A stretch of DNA of 64,000 nt, from positions 2,480,001-2,544,000 of the forward strand of contig NZ_JAODOQ010000001.1 of the NCBI RefSeq assembly GCF_025398315.1, in the 5' to 3' direction. Source of the DNA: Shewanella phaeophyticola. Lineage in GTDB: Bacteria > Pseudomonadota > Gammaproteobacteria > Enterobacterales > Shewanellaceae. The position numbers and the translations under genes were made by a program. This document shows positions 52,846 to 63,512 of the stretch, one piece after another. Below the pieces are notes generated by a model. That model was not told the origin of the DNA and ran no database searches. It was given only the letters and a program-made list of their open reading frames with translations. Every line of letters begins with the position of its first letter. Within the stretch, counting starts at the first letter, position 1.

Positions 52846-53136
52846 CTAAGCTATAACCGTCATTTCATTTAATACAAACTCGACAACAGCACCTTCAACC
52901 GCAGCGACATACTCAGCGATATGCTGGTTATCCAAATGTGCTTGCCATAACTCACGGCTCTGCCAGTTTTCATAAAACATAAAATGAGCAGGGTTGGCAT
53001 TATCTTGATGTAGGTCGTAGTTAATACAACCTTCTTCAGTGCGCGTCACTTCAACCAGTTTAAGTAATTCCGCTTTCACTAACTCGATTTTATCTGCTTT
53101 CGCTTTAATATTGGCAACAATCGTTAATTGAGACAT
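52846..53136 (-). CDS. Antibiotic-biosynthesis-monooxygenase (ABM) domain protein, YgiN type
   Basis: A 96-residue protein consisting of one ABM domain (dimeric alpha-beta barrel). Family features are ANIKAKADKIELVKAELLKL at the start, TRTEEGCINYDLHQD and FMFYENWQSRELWQAHL. Relatives such as YgiN act as quinol monooxygenases, so a role in quinone chemistry is possible. It follows the oxidoreductase gene by 55 bp on the same strand and probably shares its transcript. Confidence 0.88.
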   Translation of the reverse strand: MSQLTIVANIKAKADKIELVKAELLKLVEVTRTEEGCINYDLHQDNANPAHFMFYENWQSRELWQAHLDNQHIAEYVAAVEGAVVEFVLNEMTVIA

Positions 53137-53191
53137 CTTGCATCCTGTTGTTAGTCTAGTTATGACTATTTATACTATTGATTATGTTGAA

Positions 53192-54218
53192 TTAAAAACC
53201 TTCAAGTACAATTTTACCTATCGCACTCCCTGCTTCTAATGCTTCATGAGCTGCACGTAAGTTAGCGGCATTAATTTCGCCCATGTGCTGGCCTAAAGTG
53301 GTTTGAATATAGCCCTGATCAACAAGATCTGCCACTCGATTCAATAAACGACTTTGCTCTTGCATATCAACAGCATTAAACATTGAACGAGCAAACATAA
53401 ATTCCCAGTGTAATGACAAGCTCTTTAACTTAAGTTTAGTGACATCAAGCGCTTGGGGATCGTCAATCATGGCTATCTTGCCAAATGGTGCTAACACTTC
53501 AGTGTAACTTTCAAAATAGACGTCGGTGCTATTTAAACTAGCAACGTGGGTCACATAATCCAATGTTTAAGGCCTCAATTTGCGCAGTCAGTGGTTTGGT
53601 ATGGTCAACAACATAGTCGGCACCTAACTTTTTAACCCAATCACTTGAGCTTTCACGTGATGCAGTTGCAATAATAGTTGCACCTGTTATGGCTTTAGCA
53701 ATTTGGACAAAAATAGAACCTACACCCCCCGCTGCGCCAACCACTAAAATCACTTCATTTGATTTTTCAACTGAAGTTGGGCTCTGCTGCTTAATGGTTA
53801 AATGTTCAAACAATAATTCCCATGCGGTTATGGCTGTTAATGGTAAAGCAGCGGCTTCAGCATTTGATAAGCTTTTTGGCTTAAAACCCACTAAACGCTC
53901 ATCAACCAATTGATATTCAGCATTGCTACCAGAACGGGTAATATCACCAGCATAATATACAAGATCGCCAGGCTTAAAGTGGCTCACTTTGTCACCGGCA
54001 GCAATCACTTCGCCCACAGCATCCCAACCTATCACTTTAACTTCACCTTCAGCAGCTGGCATGGTTAAACGCACTTTGTAATCTGCAGGGTTAACCGCAA
54101 TGGCTGCAACTTTAATTAATAAATCACGACCCGTTGCAATAGGCTGCGCTAGAGTAACGTCGATTAATGATTCCGGGTTATTGATAGGTAGAGACTGCTT
54201 ATATCCGATGGCTTTCAT
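53192..54218 (-). CDS. Zinc-type alcohol dehydrogenase / quinone oxidoreductase family protein (one frameshift near 53560)
   Basis: About 342 residues, medium-chain dehydrogenase family without the structural zinc cysteines. It has VNPADYKVRL near the start, VIGWDAVGEVIAAGDKVSHF and the NADPH-binding VVGAAGGVGSIFVQIAKA. The frame breaks between IEALNIG and DYVTHVASLN at about 53555-53565; both parts align to one protein ending GKIVLEGF. AGGA lies 8 nt upstream of the ATG. It is divergent from a LysR gene with the candidate operator between them, and probably co-transcribed with the ABM gene. Confidence 0.88.
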
Positions 54219-54308
54219 GTTGTTATTCCTAAAAATCTAATGGGGAGGTAATATTTATAAAATAAGGTTCAAACTTGATGAAGTTATATTAGCGCTTGTT
54301 TTATTGCC

Positions 54309-54341
54309 CATAAACAGCATAATAATTGAAACATTATCAAT
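54309..54341. promoter_or_regulatory. Candidate regulator-binding region, copy 2
   Basis: Matches copy 1 at 51062 in 30 of 33 bases, with core dyad ATTGAAACATTATCAAT. It lies in the 138-bp divergent intergenic region, 16 bp before the LysR start and 91 bp before the oxidoreductase start, the usual place for a LysR operator. Confidence 0.6.
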
Positions 54342-54356
54342 AATAAATGGATAATC

Positions 54357-55292
54357 ATGCTTTTAGAAGACTTACAAGTGGTGCTCAAGGTTGCCGAGTT
54401 TCGCAGTATAACGGCAGCTGCAACAAACCTAGATATGCGTACAGCCACAGCCAGTGCCGCATTAAAGCGAGTTGAAGCCAATTTAGGCGTTGAATTGTTT
54501 ATCCGAACCACTCGGCAATTACGCTTATCGAGCGCCGGCGAAAAGTACATTCCGCAATGCGAGCAAGCCATGTTGATGCTTGACCAAGCCAAACAGAATA
54601 TGAAAGGTGAACTTGATATTATTGACGGGGATTTACGCTTGGCGATGTCATCAGACCTTGGTCGCAATATTGTGATCCCATGGATTGATGATTTTATGAC
54701 GACATACCCAGAAGTCAGCCTTAGAGCCAATATTAATGACAGCAACCTAGACTTTTATCGCGATTCGGTCGATTTAGCCTTGCGCTATGGCTCCCCAAAC
54801 GATGCCAACTTATATGGTTTTAAAATTTGTAACGTGCCTCGTTTATTGTGTGCATCTCAAGACTACCTAGACAAATACGGCACGCCAACCCATCCACAAG
54901 ATTTAGCATCTCATAACGGCTTATTATACCAACTGAATGATATAACTTACGACGTGTGGGAATTTTATAAAGATAATGAACAGTTTAAAATTAAAATGAA
55001 AGGCAATCGAGTGTCTAACGATGGCGAACTAGTCCACCGTTGGAGCCTATCAGGCAAAGGGATTGGGCTAAAGTCATGTTTGGATATCTCAAATGATTTA
55101 TTGTCCGGAAAACTCATCAATATTCTGCCTGAATACAGTGCCAATGCCACTGAACTGTGGTTAATCTTCCCGAGCAGACAATCCATCACTCCTGCAGCAC
55201 GCCAACTTCGCGACACATTGAAACAAAAAACCAGAGATATTTTGCAGCAATTGATTGCTAAAGGCATTTTAGATAAAAGCGTGTTGGATTAA
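54357..55292 (+). CDS. LysR-family transcriptional regulator
   Basis: A 311-residue LysR-type regulator with the winged helix-turn-helix at residues about 3-60 (FRSITAAATNLDMRTATASA, then ALKRVEANLGVELFIRTTRQ) and a periplasmic-binding-fold effector domain (about 88-295). It is back to back with the oxidoreductase gene. The 33-bp element beside it is also found upstream of the thioredoxin-family gene at 50409, so its regulon may include both. The effector may be an electrophile or quinone; this is only inferred from the targets. Confidence 0.88.
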   Translation: MLLEDLQVVLKVAEFRSITAAATNLDMRTATASAALKRVEANLGVELFIRTTRQLRLSSAGEKYIPQCEQAMLMLDQAKQNMKGELDIIDGDLRLAMSSDLGRNIVIPWIDDFMTTYPEVSLRANINDSNLDFYRDSVDLALRYGSPNDANLYGFKICNVPRLLCASQDYLDKYGTPTHPQDLASHNGLLYQLNDITYDVWEFYKDNEQFKIKMKGNRVSNDGELVHRWSLSGKGIGLKSCLDISNDLLSGKLINILPEYSANATELWLIFPSRQSITPAARQLRDTLKQKTRDILQQLIAKGILDKSVLD

Positions 55293-55404
55293 TATTGTTG
55301 AGCCGGGTTCAGCTATTTCTTATTTTCGGCATTTGTGGCCTGCGGAGACGACATTCGATACCACAGAACATAAGTCAATGATCACCCTCCCTTAGGCGTT
55401 AAAC

Positions 55405-55998
55405 TTAATGTGTTACTTTATCTCCCCAAATCTCTGCTAATCTTTTGTCTCTGCCGCAGCTCCAGCGATAAGCATTATAGCGAAGCGGATTGTTTTTATA
55501 ATAATCCTGATGGTAACTCTCATCACCTTTTATCGGATAAAAGATTGACGCATTTAAAATAGGCGTGACCACGTTTTTATTAGGAAACTGCTTTTCAACT
55601 TGGCTTTTAGACTGCTGTGCAATCGCTCTTTCGGTACCGTTTGCCACAAAAATCGCACTTAAATAACTCGAGCCTTTATCGCAAAATTGCCCTTGTGCAT
55701 CAAAAGGGTCAATGTTAACCCAATAATAATCTAACAGCTCTTTGTAGCTGACTTTGTTAGGGTCATAAGTGATTTCAACCGCTTCATAATGACCTCGATG
55801 ATTACCATTATAGGTAGGATTTTTGATGTTTCCGCCTGTAAATCCTGAGACCACATTGGTGACGCCATCAAGTTTTTCAAAATCAGACTCCATGCACCAA
55901 AAGCAACCGCCCGCTAAAATGGTTTTATCTGCACTGACATTCGATGCATAAAACAACAAACTTGCAGCAAACACGGTTAACACTAGTGTGCTTTTCAT
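55405..55998 (-). CDS. msrA: Peptide methionine sulfoxide reductase MsrA, exported form
   Basis: Reduces methionine-S-sulfoxide in proteins. The catalytic motif is LAGGCFWCMESDFEKLDGV, followed by GHYEAVEITYDP, FCDKGSSYLSAIF and YHQDYYKNNP; a distal Cys in WSCGRDKRL can resolve the disulfide. A signal peptide (MKSTLVLTVFAASLLFYASNVSA-like, residues 1-24) sends it to the periplasm, less usual than the cytoplasmic MsrA. ATG 55998 has a very strong site, AAAGGAGGG. 197 residues, monocistronic. Confidence 0.92.
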   Translation of the reverse strand: MKSTLVLTVFAASLLFYASNVSADKTILAGGCFWCMESDFEKLDGVTNVVSGFTGGNIKNPTYNGNHRGHYEAVEITYDPNKVSYKELLDYYWVNIDPFDAQGQFCDKGSSYLSAIFVANGTERAIAQQSKSQVEKQFPNKNVVTPILNASIFYPIKGDESYHQDYYKNNPLRYNAYRWSCGRDKRLAEIWGDKVTH

Positions 55999-56164
55999 AG
56001 CACCCTCCTTTAATTTTTTATTGATTATGCTACAGATCACAATACTGCAATATGAATTTAAGGGGCTAAAGGTTCACTATAGAGTTGATTAAACTTAAAT
56101 GACACAGTCGCCAAATAACCTCCGTTACCAGTTAACCCGCACTAGATTCACATGCTTTTTCCGC

Positions 56165-57313
56165 TTAACTATCGTGCCAAAGAGTATCATCGCAATACTG
56201 CTTGATGAGCGCTTGGATATCTTCAACTTCTGTTTCAGAGAAGTTTTTTAATATCGAGTTGTTACCATTGCCAGCTTTCTGAATGAACACTTCATAATAA
56301 AAAACACCCTCAGCGTTTTCTCTACCCTCGATAGAAAATGCATTTTCACTAATGATGAAATTGTCCTCTAGAGAAAATATCACATTATAAAAACCAGAGT
56401 GAGAATGGAATTTAGCGCGCTGCAAACTGTCTTTCATTGGCTCGACAATTTTAAAAATTTCCGGATTAATAGGAAGCCATTCACTACTGAGTAGCTTAGA
56501 AATACTGACGCAATCTTGACTTATTTCGCCTAAAGATTGTTTCAAAAAAACTGAGTCACCAGTAAGTGCCAAGCGATAAGGTGTTTCTCCCTTTTTATTC
56601 TGTAGATGAACATTAACAGGTGTTGACTCTGTGAACATTTCAAACATCCCGTCTATACGTGGATTGGGCGGGTAAGGAGTCCCTTCAGGTAATTTCGCTT
56701 TTAGTATTGCGGTCGCAATGGTTTCGCCTTCAGAGGTATAACCATTGTATGCATCTGGTGCGGTATGGTTCCAATTAATATGCTCAACAAGCCCGCCTTT
56801 AACCAAAAACGCGACAATATCGTCGGCACTACTCATGCCCATATAATGCTTATTAATTGTATTAGCGACTTTTTTAGGTAAATAAACCACAGCCGTCGTT
56901 TGATCACCGGTAGGAAGAGTCAGGTACTTACTTTGCAATTCTTTTTGAATAAAATTATTTAGCTTGTCATAAAAACTATCTGTAACCCTGCTAGCCCCAT
57001 CTTGGAGAATACTAAATTTCTTCTTTTTATCTTTATATTCAAAGTGTAACGTGACGGTTGTGTCCATACTCCCACGGACAGAAATATTCGTTGGCTTAAA
57101 TTCGCCAAGGGTCACATCGACATATTGCATAAATACATATTTATATGATTCGATTCCATCAATGCACTCTGGATCATAATGAAGAAAACGTTCTGGCGTG
57201 ATACTTTCGAAAATTTGAAATAAATCATTGCTCGACTCGAGGTCACATAATTCAGTTTCAACGTTAATCTTATGCTTCTTAAGCAAATTTGTTATTCTTT
57301 TTAAAAGATCCAT
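56165..57313 (-). CDS. Hypothetical protein of 382 residues
   Basis: I do not recognise this gene. The product is hydrophilic with no signal peptide or membrane segment. A short stretch (VNVHLQNKKGETPYRLALTG, about residues 232-251) resembles a single ankyrin-like unit and nearby sequence (SADDIVAFLVKGGLVEHINW) could be another, but no full repeat array is visible. The gene is more AT-rich and Lys/Asn/Phe-rich than its neighbours, suggesting recent acquisition. It lies alone between msrA and topB. Confidence 0.65.
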   Translation of the reverse strand: MDLLKRITNLLKKHKINVETELCDLESSNDLFQIFESITPERFLHYDPECIDGIESYKYVFMQYVDVTLGEFKPTNISVRGSMDTTVTLHFEYKDKKKKFSILQDGASRVTDSFYDKLNNFIQKELQSKYLTLPTGDQTTAVVYLPKKVANTINKHYMGMSSADDIVAFLVKGGLVEHINWNHTAPDAYNGYTSEGETIATAILKAKLPEGTPYPPNPRIDGMFEMFTESTPVNVHLQNKKGETPYRLALTGDSVFLKQSLGEISQDCVSISKLLSSEWLPINPEIFKIVEPMKDSLQRAKFHSHSGFYNVIFSLEDNFIISENAFSIEGRENAEGVFYYEVFIQKAGNGNNSILKNFSETEVEDIQALIKQYCDDTLWHDS

Positions 57314-57398
57314 TTTATTGTTTCCATTAAATATACAGGTAACACAGGTGTAACCTCTTTAACTGAGGAAAACCTCAAAGCTTTAAATTACCTTATCA

Positions 57399-59354
57399 CT
57401 ATTTCACTTTTGCTTTGATCTTCTTTTTATACGTTTTTTTAAAACTACGCTTTGGCGCACTACTGGCAACACCTTGTAATGCCGAGGGTAACTGGCTTGA
57501 TGCTTGAGTAATTAGGCCATCTAACTGACTGAGTAATGGCTGCATAAACGCATCGTACTTTAAGCGTTTTTGGCTAATGGCATCGAGGCTATTTTCCCAT
57601 AATGCGGTCATGTCAGGTGTGGTGGCAGAATCGGGTAAACTGCGAATAAGACCAACACCAACAGGCGTCGCTTTAATGGCTTTACCCTGACGAACTAAAT
57701 AACCTCGCTTGAACAGCAACTCAATAATCCCGGCACGGGTAGCCTCTGTGCCTAGGCCGTCAGTTTCTTTGAGGATTTTTTTAATGTCGCTATCAGTAAC
57801 ATAACGACTGATGCCCGTCATGGCGCCTAATAAAGTCGCGTCAGTAAAATGTTTTGGCGCTTGAGTCATTTTGTCTAATAATTCACCACGCTCACATTGC
57901 AGGATTTGGCCTTTTACTAGCGGCGGCAATGACTGTACAGCATCGTCGTTTTCATCTTCATTACTATTTGATTGATTTAGGCTTGATGATCCCCGCTTAA
58001 ACAGTTGTTTCCAACCTAACGTTTTATCCTGACGCGCTTTGGTGGTAAATAAGCCACCAGCAATGGTCACTTCAACCGCGGTTTCGGCATACACATAAGC
58101 GGGGTAAAATTGCGCAAGGTATTGGCGCGCCACATGTTGGTACAACTTAGCCTCATTACTTGATAATGCCGACAAATTTGCGACCTTTTCGGTTGGAACA
58201 ATCGCATGGTGAGCATCCACTTTACTGTCATCCCAAGCTTTAGATTTAAGTTTGGCATTAGGTGCATCACAGGCTTCAACTAACCCTGTAGCGCCTTTAA
58301 GCACGGCATCTAATACTTTTGGGGCTAATGCATGCTGCTCTTTGGGTAAATATCGGCTGTCAGAACGCGGATATGTAATTAATTTATGTCGTTCATACAA
58401 ACTCTGGCAAGTGTCGAGCACCTCTTTAGCCGACAAACCAAAGCGTTTAGCAGCATCGATTTGCAGCGCCGATAAGCTGTAGGGCAACGGCGGATTTTGC
58501 CGTTTATCTTTGGCTTCAAGTTTGGTGATTTCTGCAGGTTTTCCGGATATGCGTGAAACAACGTTTTCCGCTAGGCCTTTGGCTAACACTCTGCCATCTT
58601 CATCCATGTAGGGTTGGCAGGCTTCACTCGGTTGCCATTTGGCAGTAAACGCTTGTTGTTGGTCTGTCAGTAAATGGGCTAGCACTTCGTAAAATGCTTT
58701 GGGGGTAAAGTTGGCAATGTCATCATCGCGGCGCACCACTAATCCGAGCACGGGGGTTTGCACTCGGCCAACCGACAATACTCCCTGATAGCCCACTTTA
58801 CGCCCTTGAATAGTATACGCACGGGTCATGTTCATACCGTATAACCAATCGGCGCGGCTGCGTGCCAATGCAGAGGTTGATAATGGCACAAACTCACGAT
58901 TACTGCGTAACTGCCCTAAAGCTCGTTTTACCGCCTGTGGGTTTAAATCGCTTATTAATAAACGCTGAACTTGATTGAGTTTGTCGCCTTTTACGCCCAG
59001 ATAGGAAATCACCTCATCAACCAGCAATTGCCCTTCTCTGTCTGGATCGCCCGCATTGATAATTGATGATGCTTGCTTAACCAGTTTACGTAGCACGGTC
59101 AGTTGGCTACGGGTTTTAGGTTTTGGTTGTAGCTTCCAAGTTTGTGGCACTATGGGCAAATGCTCAAGCTTCCATGATTTAAAGGCATCATCATAGGCAT
59201 CTGGCTCTGCCTGTTCGAGCAAATGACCAATACACCAAGATACACAATCACCGTTGGCAGCCGTTATAAAACCATCGCCTTTTTTGTGAGGCTTCGGAAG
59301 TACATCAGCAATCGCTCGGCCTAAACTGGGTTTTTCAGCTATATATAAAATCAT
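57399..59354 (-). CDS. topB: DNA topoisomerase III
   Basis: Type IA topoisomerase of 651 residues (E. coli 653), which decatenates single-stranded junctions. The Toprim domain starts [20 protein letters not shown] and has the metal motif [17 protein letters not shown]; the active-site tyrosine is in [14 protein letters not shown] (about residue 328), and [18 protein letters not shown] is conserved. It ends in a basic tail ([17 protein letters not shown]) instead of zinc fingers. Divergent from the methyltransferase gene. Confidence 0.96.
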   Translation of the reverse strand: MILYIAEKPSLGRAIADVLPKPHKKGDGFITAANGDCVSWCIGHLLEQAEPDAYDDAFKSWKLEHLPIVPQTWKLQPKPKTRSQLTVLRKLVKQASSIINAGDPDREGQLLVDEVISYLGVKGDKLNQVQRLLISDLNPQAVKRALGQLRSNREFVPLSTSALARSRADWLYGMNMTRAYTIQGRKVGYQGVLSVGRVQTPVLGLVVRRDDDIANFTPKAFYEVLAHLLTDQQQAFTAKWQPSEACQPYMDEDGRVLAKGLAENVVSRISGKPAEITKLEAKDKRQNPPLPYSLSALQIDAAKRFGLSAKEVLDTCQSLYERHKLITYPRSDSRYLPKEQHALAPKVLDAVLKGATGLVEACDAPNAKLKSKAWDDSKVDAHHAIVPTEKVANLSALSSNEAKLYQHVARQYLAQFYPAYVYAETAVEVTIAGGLFTTKARQDKTLGWKQLFKRGSSSLNQSNSNEDENDDAVQSLPPLVKGQILQCERGELLDKMTQAPKHFTDATLLGAMTGISRYVTDSDIKKILKETDGLGTEATRAGIIELLFKRGYLVRQGKAIKATPVGVGLIRSLPDSATTPDMTALWENSLDAISQKRLKYDAFMQPLLSQLDGLITQASSQLPSALQGVASSAPKRSFKKTYKKKIKAKVK

Positions 59355-59524
59355 AATCCATTATCAGGTCGTAAAGGTTCAGTGAGCGCAAACATCAATC
59401 GCGCCAATTAGCTGTATAAAATTACAGTATAGATTACCTGTTAATTTATCTTGCTGCAAATCACATAGCATTCACGGTAAAAATCATTACAATGCGGGTT
59501 TTATTTTTATAAACTATTAGCTCA

Positions 59525-60235
59525 ATGAAACTTGGCCAGCGCTTAACGCAACTCAATGACATGATCCCAACAGGCTATATGCACATTTGGGATTGTTGCT
59601 GTGACCATGGTTTATTAGGTGCGGCGTTATTATCAAGACAGGCGGCATCGACGGTTCATTTTGTCGATATTGTGCCAAATTTGATGCAGCAGCTTGAACG
59701 TAAGCTCGAACGCTTTTACCCCCTGCAAAATCCTCCGCAGTGGCAGGTACACTGTATGGATGTTGCCCAGCTCCCTTTGTTAGATTCCCCAGAAACACCA
59801 TTGGTTGTTATCGCGGGCGTGGGTGGCGATTTGATGATCGAGCTCGTTAATTCAATGTGCCTGCAAAATCCTCAGCAACATATCGATTTTTTACTCTGTC
59901 CAGTGCACCATCAATACGAATTACGCCAACATCTGATCAAGCTTGAATGCCGTTTAATTGATGAAAAGTTGATTGAAGAGAATCGCCGCTTTTATGAGAT
60001 CTTGTATGTATCTCGCGGCAACAAAGCATCGTCACATGACAGTGAATCAAGCACTCTTATTAGCCCTGTGGGCAATAAACTGTGGCAAGTCAATACAGAG
60101 CAACAGCTTGATATTGCACAGCGCTATTTAGATAAAGTGCTCAGACATTATCAAAAAATCAGCATGTCGAATCCGCAAAAAACCGAAAAAGCGCTGCTAG
60201 ATTATCAACGGATTTCGCTTAAAAGTGTAAAGTAG
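59525..60235 (+). CDS. TrmK-family SAM-dependent methyltransferase
   Basis: A 236-residue Rossmann-fold methyltransferase of the tRNA (adenine-22-N1) methyltransferase TrmK/YqfN family. The start MKLGQRLTQLNDMIPTG and the SAM motif WDCCCDHGLLGAALL are typical, as are VVIAGVGGDLMIELV and LLCPVHHQYELRQHL. Activity on tRNA is known for Gram-positive members; in gammaproteobacteria the substrate is untested, so I leave the symbol empty. Alone on the plus strand and followed by a gene-free repeat region. Confidence 0.85.
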   Translation: MKLGQRLTQLNDMIPTGYMHIWDCCCDHGLLGAALLSRQAASTVHFVDIVPNLMQQLERKLERFYPLQNPPQWQVHCMDVAQLPLLDSPETPLVVIAGVGGDLMIELVNSMCLQNPQQHIDFLLCPVHHQYELRQHLIKLECRLIDEKLIEENRRFYEILYVSRGNKASSHDSESSTLISPVGNKLWQVNTEQQLDIAQRYLDKVLRHYQKISMSNPQKTEKALLDYQRISLKSVK

Positions 60236-60599
60236 CAAGAATCTAGAATCTAAAATCTAAAACCATAAGCGAAGCGTTCCGTATACCGCTATCTTTACTC
60301 TTCGCTTTTATCGCTTAGCTCGTCATCTTTTATGCCGTCATCCCTGAGATCTTTTATCAGGGATCCAGGTGTTTCTTTTGGCATTGCTTGAAAGCCTTTA
60401 AAACCTTAGAGCCAACACCTGGATTCCTGCTCAACAGCATTGCAGGAATGACAAATTAGTAGCATTACCGGGACGACAGTTTAGTAGCATTCCAGATGAA
60501 ATGTGGCTGGACTCTACCTAGCCTCTAGCAGGACGAAGTCCGCTCTCAGGCGAGCTTGCGAGTTCCTAGAGTCCTAGCCCCCTAAGCCTTTAAACCCAT
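60236..60599. repeat. Intergenic repeat region with nested inverted repeats
   Basis: No gene is seen in this interval. At 60337-60452, outer arms GTCATCCCTG / CAGGAATGAC enclose inner arms ATCCAGGTGT (60363) / ACACCTGGAT (60415), a 116-bp nested palindrome of the kind repeated through some genomes. Before it lie short near-repeats of AATCTA-type text (60240-60262), and after it a second patch with GGACGAAGTCC and GCGAGCTTGCGAG dyads (60532-60565). Confidence 0.6.
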
Positions 60600-60630
60600 A
60601 AAAAAACCAGCATGTTTATGCTGGTTTTTA
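60600..60630 (-). terminator. Terminator of the folC-dedD-cvpA-purF operon
   Basis: AAAAACCAGCAT and ATGCTGGTTTTT form a 12-bp stem with a GTTT loop and a T run on the minus strand, 25 nt after the purF stop. Confidence 0.9.
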
Positions 60631-60654
60631 AGTCGAAGCAATAACGCGGTTAAC

Positions 60655-62169
60655 TTATGGATGACACTCGTTGTGCATTTCTAAGTTGGTACCGATGTCT
60701 TTGCTACGGTTAGCTTTAGCATCGTCATTACGCAACTGAGTTAAATGGTCTAAGTAAGACTGGTTTACATCGTTGGTAATGTAGTTGCCGTCAAATACTG
60801 AGGTTTCAAAGCGTTTAATCTCTGGGTTTTCCATTCTTACGGCTTCAACTAAGTCAGTTAAATCCTGAAAGATAATCCCATCAGCACCAATAATTTTGGC
60901 AATTTCATCGGCGTCACGACCATGAGCAATCAACTCATTTGAAGTAGGCATGTCGATGCCATACACGTTCGGAAAGCGAATTTCAGGTGCAGCTGAAGCA
61001 AAGTACACTTTCTTAGCGCCAGCTTCACGCGCCATTTCGATGATCTGCTCTGACGTGGTACCACGTACAATAGAGTCATCAACTAGCAACACGTTTTTAC
61101 CTTTAAATTCGGTATTAATTGCGTTGAGCTTACGGCGAACAGACTTTTTACGCTCTTGCTGACCCGGCATAATAAAGGTACGACCAATATAACGGTTTTT
61201 TACAAAACCTTGACGGTACGGTAAGCCCATACCACGGGCAATTTCAAGCGCGATATCACAAGAGGTTTCAGGAATCGGAATAACGACGTCGATATCGTGA
61301 TCATCCCATTCTTTTTTAATTTTCTCACCTAACTTGGCACCCATGTTAACGCGGCTTGCGTACACAGACACTTTGTCGATGCTTGAATCAGGACGAGCAA
61401 AATAAACAAACTCGAAGATACACGGCGCATAGCTTGGGTCAACAGCGCATTGGCGAGTGAATAACTGACCATCAAGTGAGATATAAATCGCTTCACCTGG
61501 GGCTACATCGCGCATTACTTCAAAGCCAACGGCATCTAACGCCACGCTTTCAGATGCAACCATGTATTCAGTACCGGTTGCCGTTTCGTGTTTACCAAGT
61601 ACCAATGGGCGAATACCAAATGGGTCACGAAACGCGACTAAACCCTGGCCAATAATCATCGCTGTCACGGCATAAGCACCGCGAGTTTGCGCATGTACTT
61701 TAGCCACTGCATCAAACACTTCGTCAGCACTTAATGACAAACTACGTGTTTCTTGTAATTCATCGGCTAATAAATTCAGTAAGATTTCTGAGTCAGAGGT
61801 GGTATTAACATGACGGCGTTTTTTGACCAGGCTTTCAGCTAACTCAAGCGTGTTAGTTAAGTTACCGTTATGCGCTAACGAAATACCAAACGGCGAGTTA
61901 ACATAAAACGGTTGTGCTTCTGATGCACTAGAGCTACCCGCGGTAGGATAACGCACATGGCCAATACCTGCATTGCCCTGTAAACGTTGCATGTGCTTGG
62001 GTTCAAACACATCTTTAACCAAGCCATTTGCTTTACGTAAACGAAATGCATTGATGTCTACAGTCACAATGCCTGCTGCGTCTTGTCCACGATGTTGAAG
62101 CACAGTCAGCGCATCATAAATGGTTTGATTAACTGTTGATTTTCCTACTATTCCGACGATACCACACAT
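60655..62169 (-). CDS. purF: Amidophosphoribosyltransferase
   Basis: First committed enzyme of purine synthesis; makes phosphoribosylamine from PRPP and glutamine. 504 residues. The N-terminal Ntn glutaminase begins MCGIVGIVG with the nucleophile Cys2; HRGQDAAGI and [12 protein letters not shown] follow. The PRPP loop is [18 protein letters not shown] near residue 365. It is preceded by GAGGAA and follows cvpA, as in E. coli. Confidence 0.97.
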   Translation of the reverse strand: MCGIVGIVGKSTVNQTIYDALTVLQHRGQDAAGIVTVDINAFRLRKANGLVKDVFEPKHMQRLQGNAGIGHVRYPTAGSSSASEAQPFYVNSPFGISLAHNGNLTNTLELAESLVKKRRHVNTTSDSEILLNLLADELQETRSLSLSADEVFDAVAKVHAQTRGAYAVTAMIIGQGLVAFRDPFGIRPLVLGKHETATGTEYMVASESVALDAVGFEVMRDVAPGEAIYISLDGQLFTRQCAVDPSYAPCIFEFVYFARPDSSIDKVSVYASRVNMGAKLGEKIKKEWDDHDIDVVIPIPETSCDIALEIARGMGLPYRQGFVKNRYIGRTFIMPGQQERKKSVRRKLNAINTEFKGKNVLLVDDSIVRGTTSEQIIEMAREAGAKKVYFASAAPEIRFPNVYGIDMPTSNELIAHGRDADEIAKIIGADGIIFQDLTDLVEAVRMENPEIKRFETSVFDGNYITNDVNQSYLDHLTQLRNDDAKANRSKDIGTNLEMHNECHP

Positions 62170-62210
62170 GGGTAAGGTTCCTCACTGTAAGGTGTTTTAT
62201 GTTTATAATT

Positions 62211-62699
62211 TTATATTTTGGGTACAAAGCTTGAGGTGTTTTCGAGATAGTTAAAAAACCACTGAATAACCACGCCAAATTCGGGTACAAGTACTGAACC
62301 CTGCCACCAAACGGTGTCTGGGAACGCAGTAAATGCATCCATAAAAAACAGTAATGCGCTTACAATCAAAGCACCACGAATGGCACCAAAACACAAACCA
62401 AGTACACGGTCTGTGCCCGACAAGCCAGTTTTAGACACTAACTGACCTAATAAATAATTGACTAAAGCCCCTAGGATCAGGGTAACGACAAATAGAATGG
62501 CAATCGCGACACCGTTTCTCACTAACTCGTCCTGCATTTGGGTTAAATGCGCGGCAAGATCGAGATAAAATTGGCTAGCGATAAAGAAAGCGGCAAACCA
62601 AACCACAAGTGACATGGCTTCTTTTGCGAATCCGCGGATTAAACTAATAATAGTTGATAACCCGATAATGATAATAATTGCGTAATCAATCCAAACCAT
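62211..62699 (-). CDS. cvpA: Colicin V production protein CvpA
   Basis: Inner-membrane protein of 162 residues, the same length as E. coli CvpA, with four hydrophobic segments (starting [20 protein letters not shown]). The conserved middle is [20 protein letters not shown] followed by [14 protein letters not shown]. It is needed for colicin V export and for envelope stress tolerance in relatives; the molecular role is unknown. It lies between dedD and purF. Confidence 0.94.
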   Translation of the reverse strand: MVWIDYAIIIIIGLSTIISLIRGFAKEAMSLVVWFAAFFIASQFYLDLAAHLTQMQDELVRNGVAIAILFVVTLILGALVNYLLGQLVSKTGLSGTDRVLGLCFGAIRGALIVSALLFFMDAFTAFPDTVWWQGSVLVPEFGVVIQWFFNYLENTSSFVPKI

Positions 62700-62851
62700 G
62701 AAAATGGGGATCCGGTATAGGGTTCAAGACGGCGCGATTCTAACAGAGACAGAGATGTTTCTCACCCCTGATTGCATAAATTATTCATGCGCGATTGCGA
62801 ACAATCAATTTGATATTTTCAACCACGCACTGAGACTACCGTCTGAACAGG

Positions 62852-63490
62852 TTAATGTTCTTGAGGATTGTAGGCGATGATCTTGCCCTTTAATCCGGTT
62901 AGTTTGAAGATAGGCTCCTGGCGAGCTTTGAGTTTAGCTTCAGACACTTCAGAGCCAACAAATACCCGAGTCAGTTTTCCATCAACCGGTTTAACAGGCA
63001 AAGTATAAGCGGTAAACCCAGCTTTACGCAGTTGTGTCACTAGCGCACTGACATTGGCGGCGTTATTAAAACCACCTAACTGTAAAGTGTAACCTGCGGT
63101 TATCGCAGCTTTTGCAGGTGTTTTGGTTTGCGCCACTTCGGCTGCCGGCTTTGGTTGGGGTTTAGCAGGGAGTGTGGCTTTCGGTGTTGAGTCAACTTTT
63201 TGGGCGACTTGTGCAGGCTTATCATCACCCAGTTCAACCACATCACTGCCAAGGTCTTGCGGCTCCGCGATGCTCAACACCTGAAATTCCTCAATGGTGT
63301 CTGAAGTTTGCTCTGCCTGTTCACTACCATTTGAGTTATGGGTATTTTTGGCTAAAGGTCGTAATGGTATTTCAGTAAATTCTTCTACAACCTGGGTCTT
63401 TTTACCATCCAATAGGTCAGGTAAAAAAATCACCCCTAAAGCCACAAGCACAATAGTTCCAACCAAACGATTTTGAAATTGACGATTCAA
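62852..63490 (-). CDS. dedD: SPOR-domain cell-division protein DedD
   Basis: Single-pass inner-membrane protein of 212 residues: a short cytoplasmic start (MNRQFQNRLVG), one membrane helix (TIVLVALGVIFLPDLL), a Pro/Ala/Lys-rich periplasmic linker and a C-terminal SPOR domain (YTLQLGGFNNAANVSALVTQ, about residues 134-210) that binds denuded septal peptidoglycan. Its position between folC and cvpA matches E. coli dedD. Confidence 0.92.
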   Translation of the reverse strand: MNRQFQNRLVGTIVLVALGVIFLPDLLDGKKTQVVEEFTEIPLRPLAKNTHNSNGSEQAEQTSDTIEEFQVLSIAEPQDLGSDVVELGDDKPAQVAQKVDSTPKATLPAKPQPKPAAEVAQTKTPAKAAITAGYTLQLGGFNNAANVSALVTQLRKAGFTAYTLPVKPVDGKLTRVFVGSEVSEAKLKARQEPIFKLTGLKGKIIAYNPQEH

Positions 63491-63512
63491 AGCGAATTCC
63501 CTTTTAAAAAAA

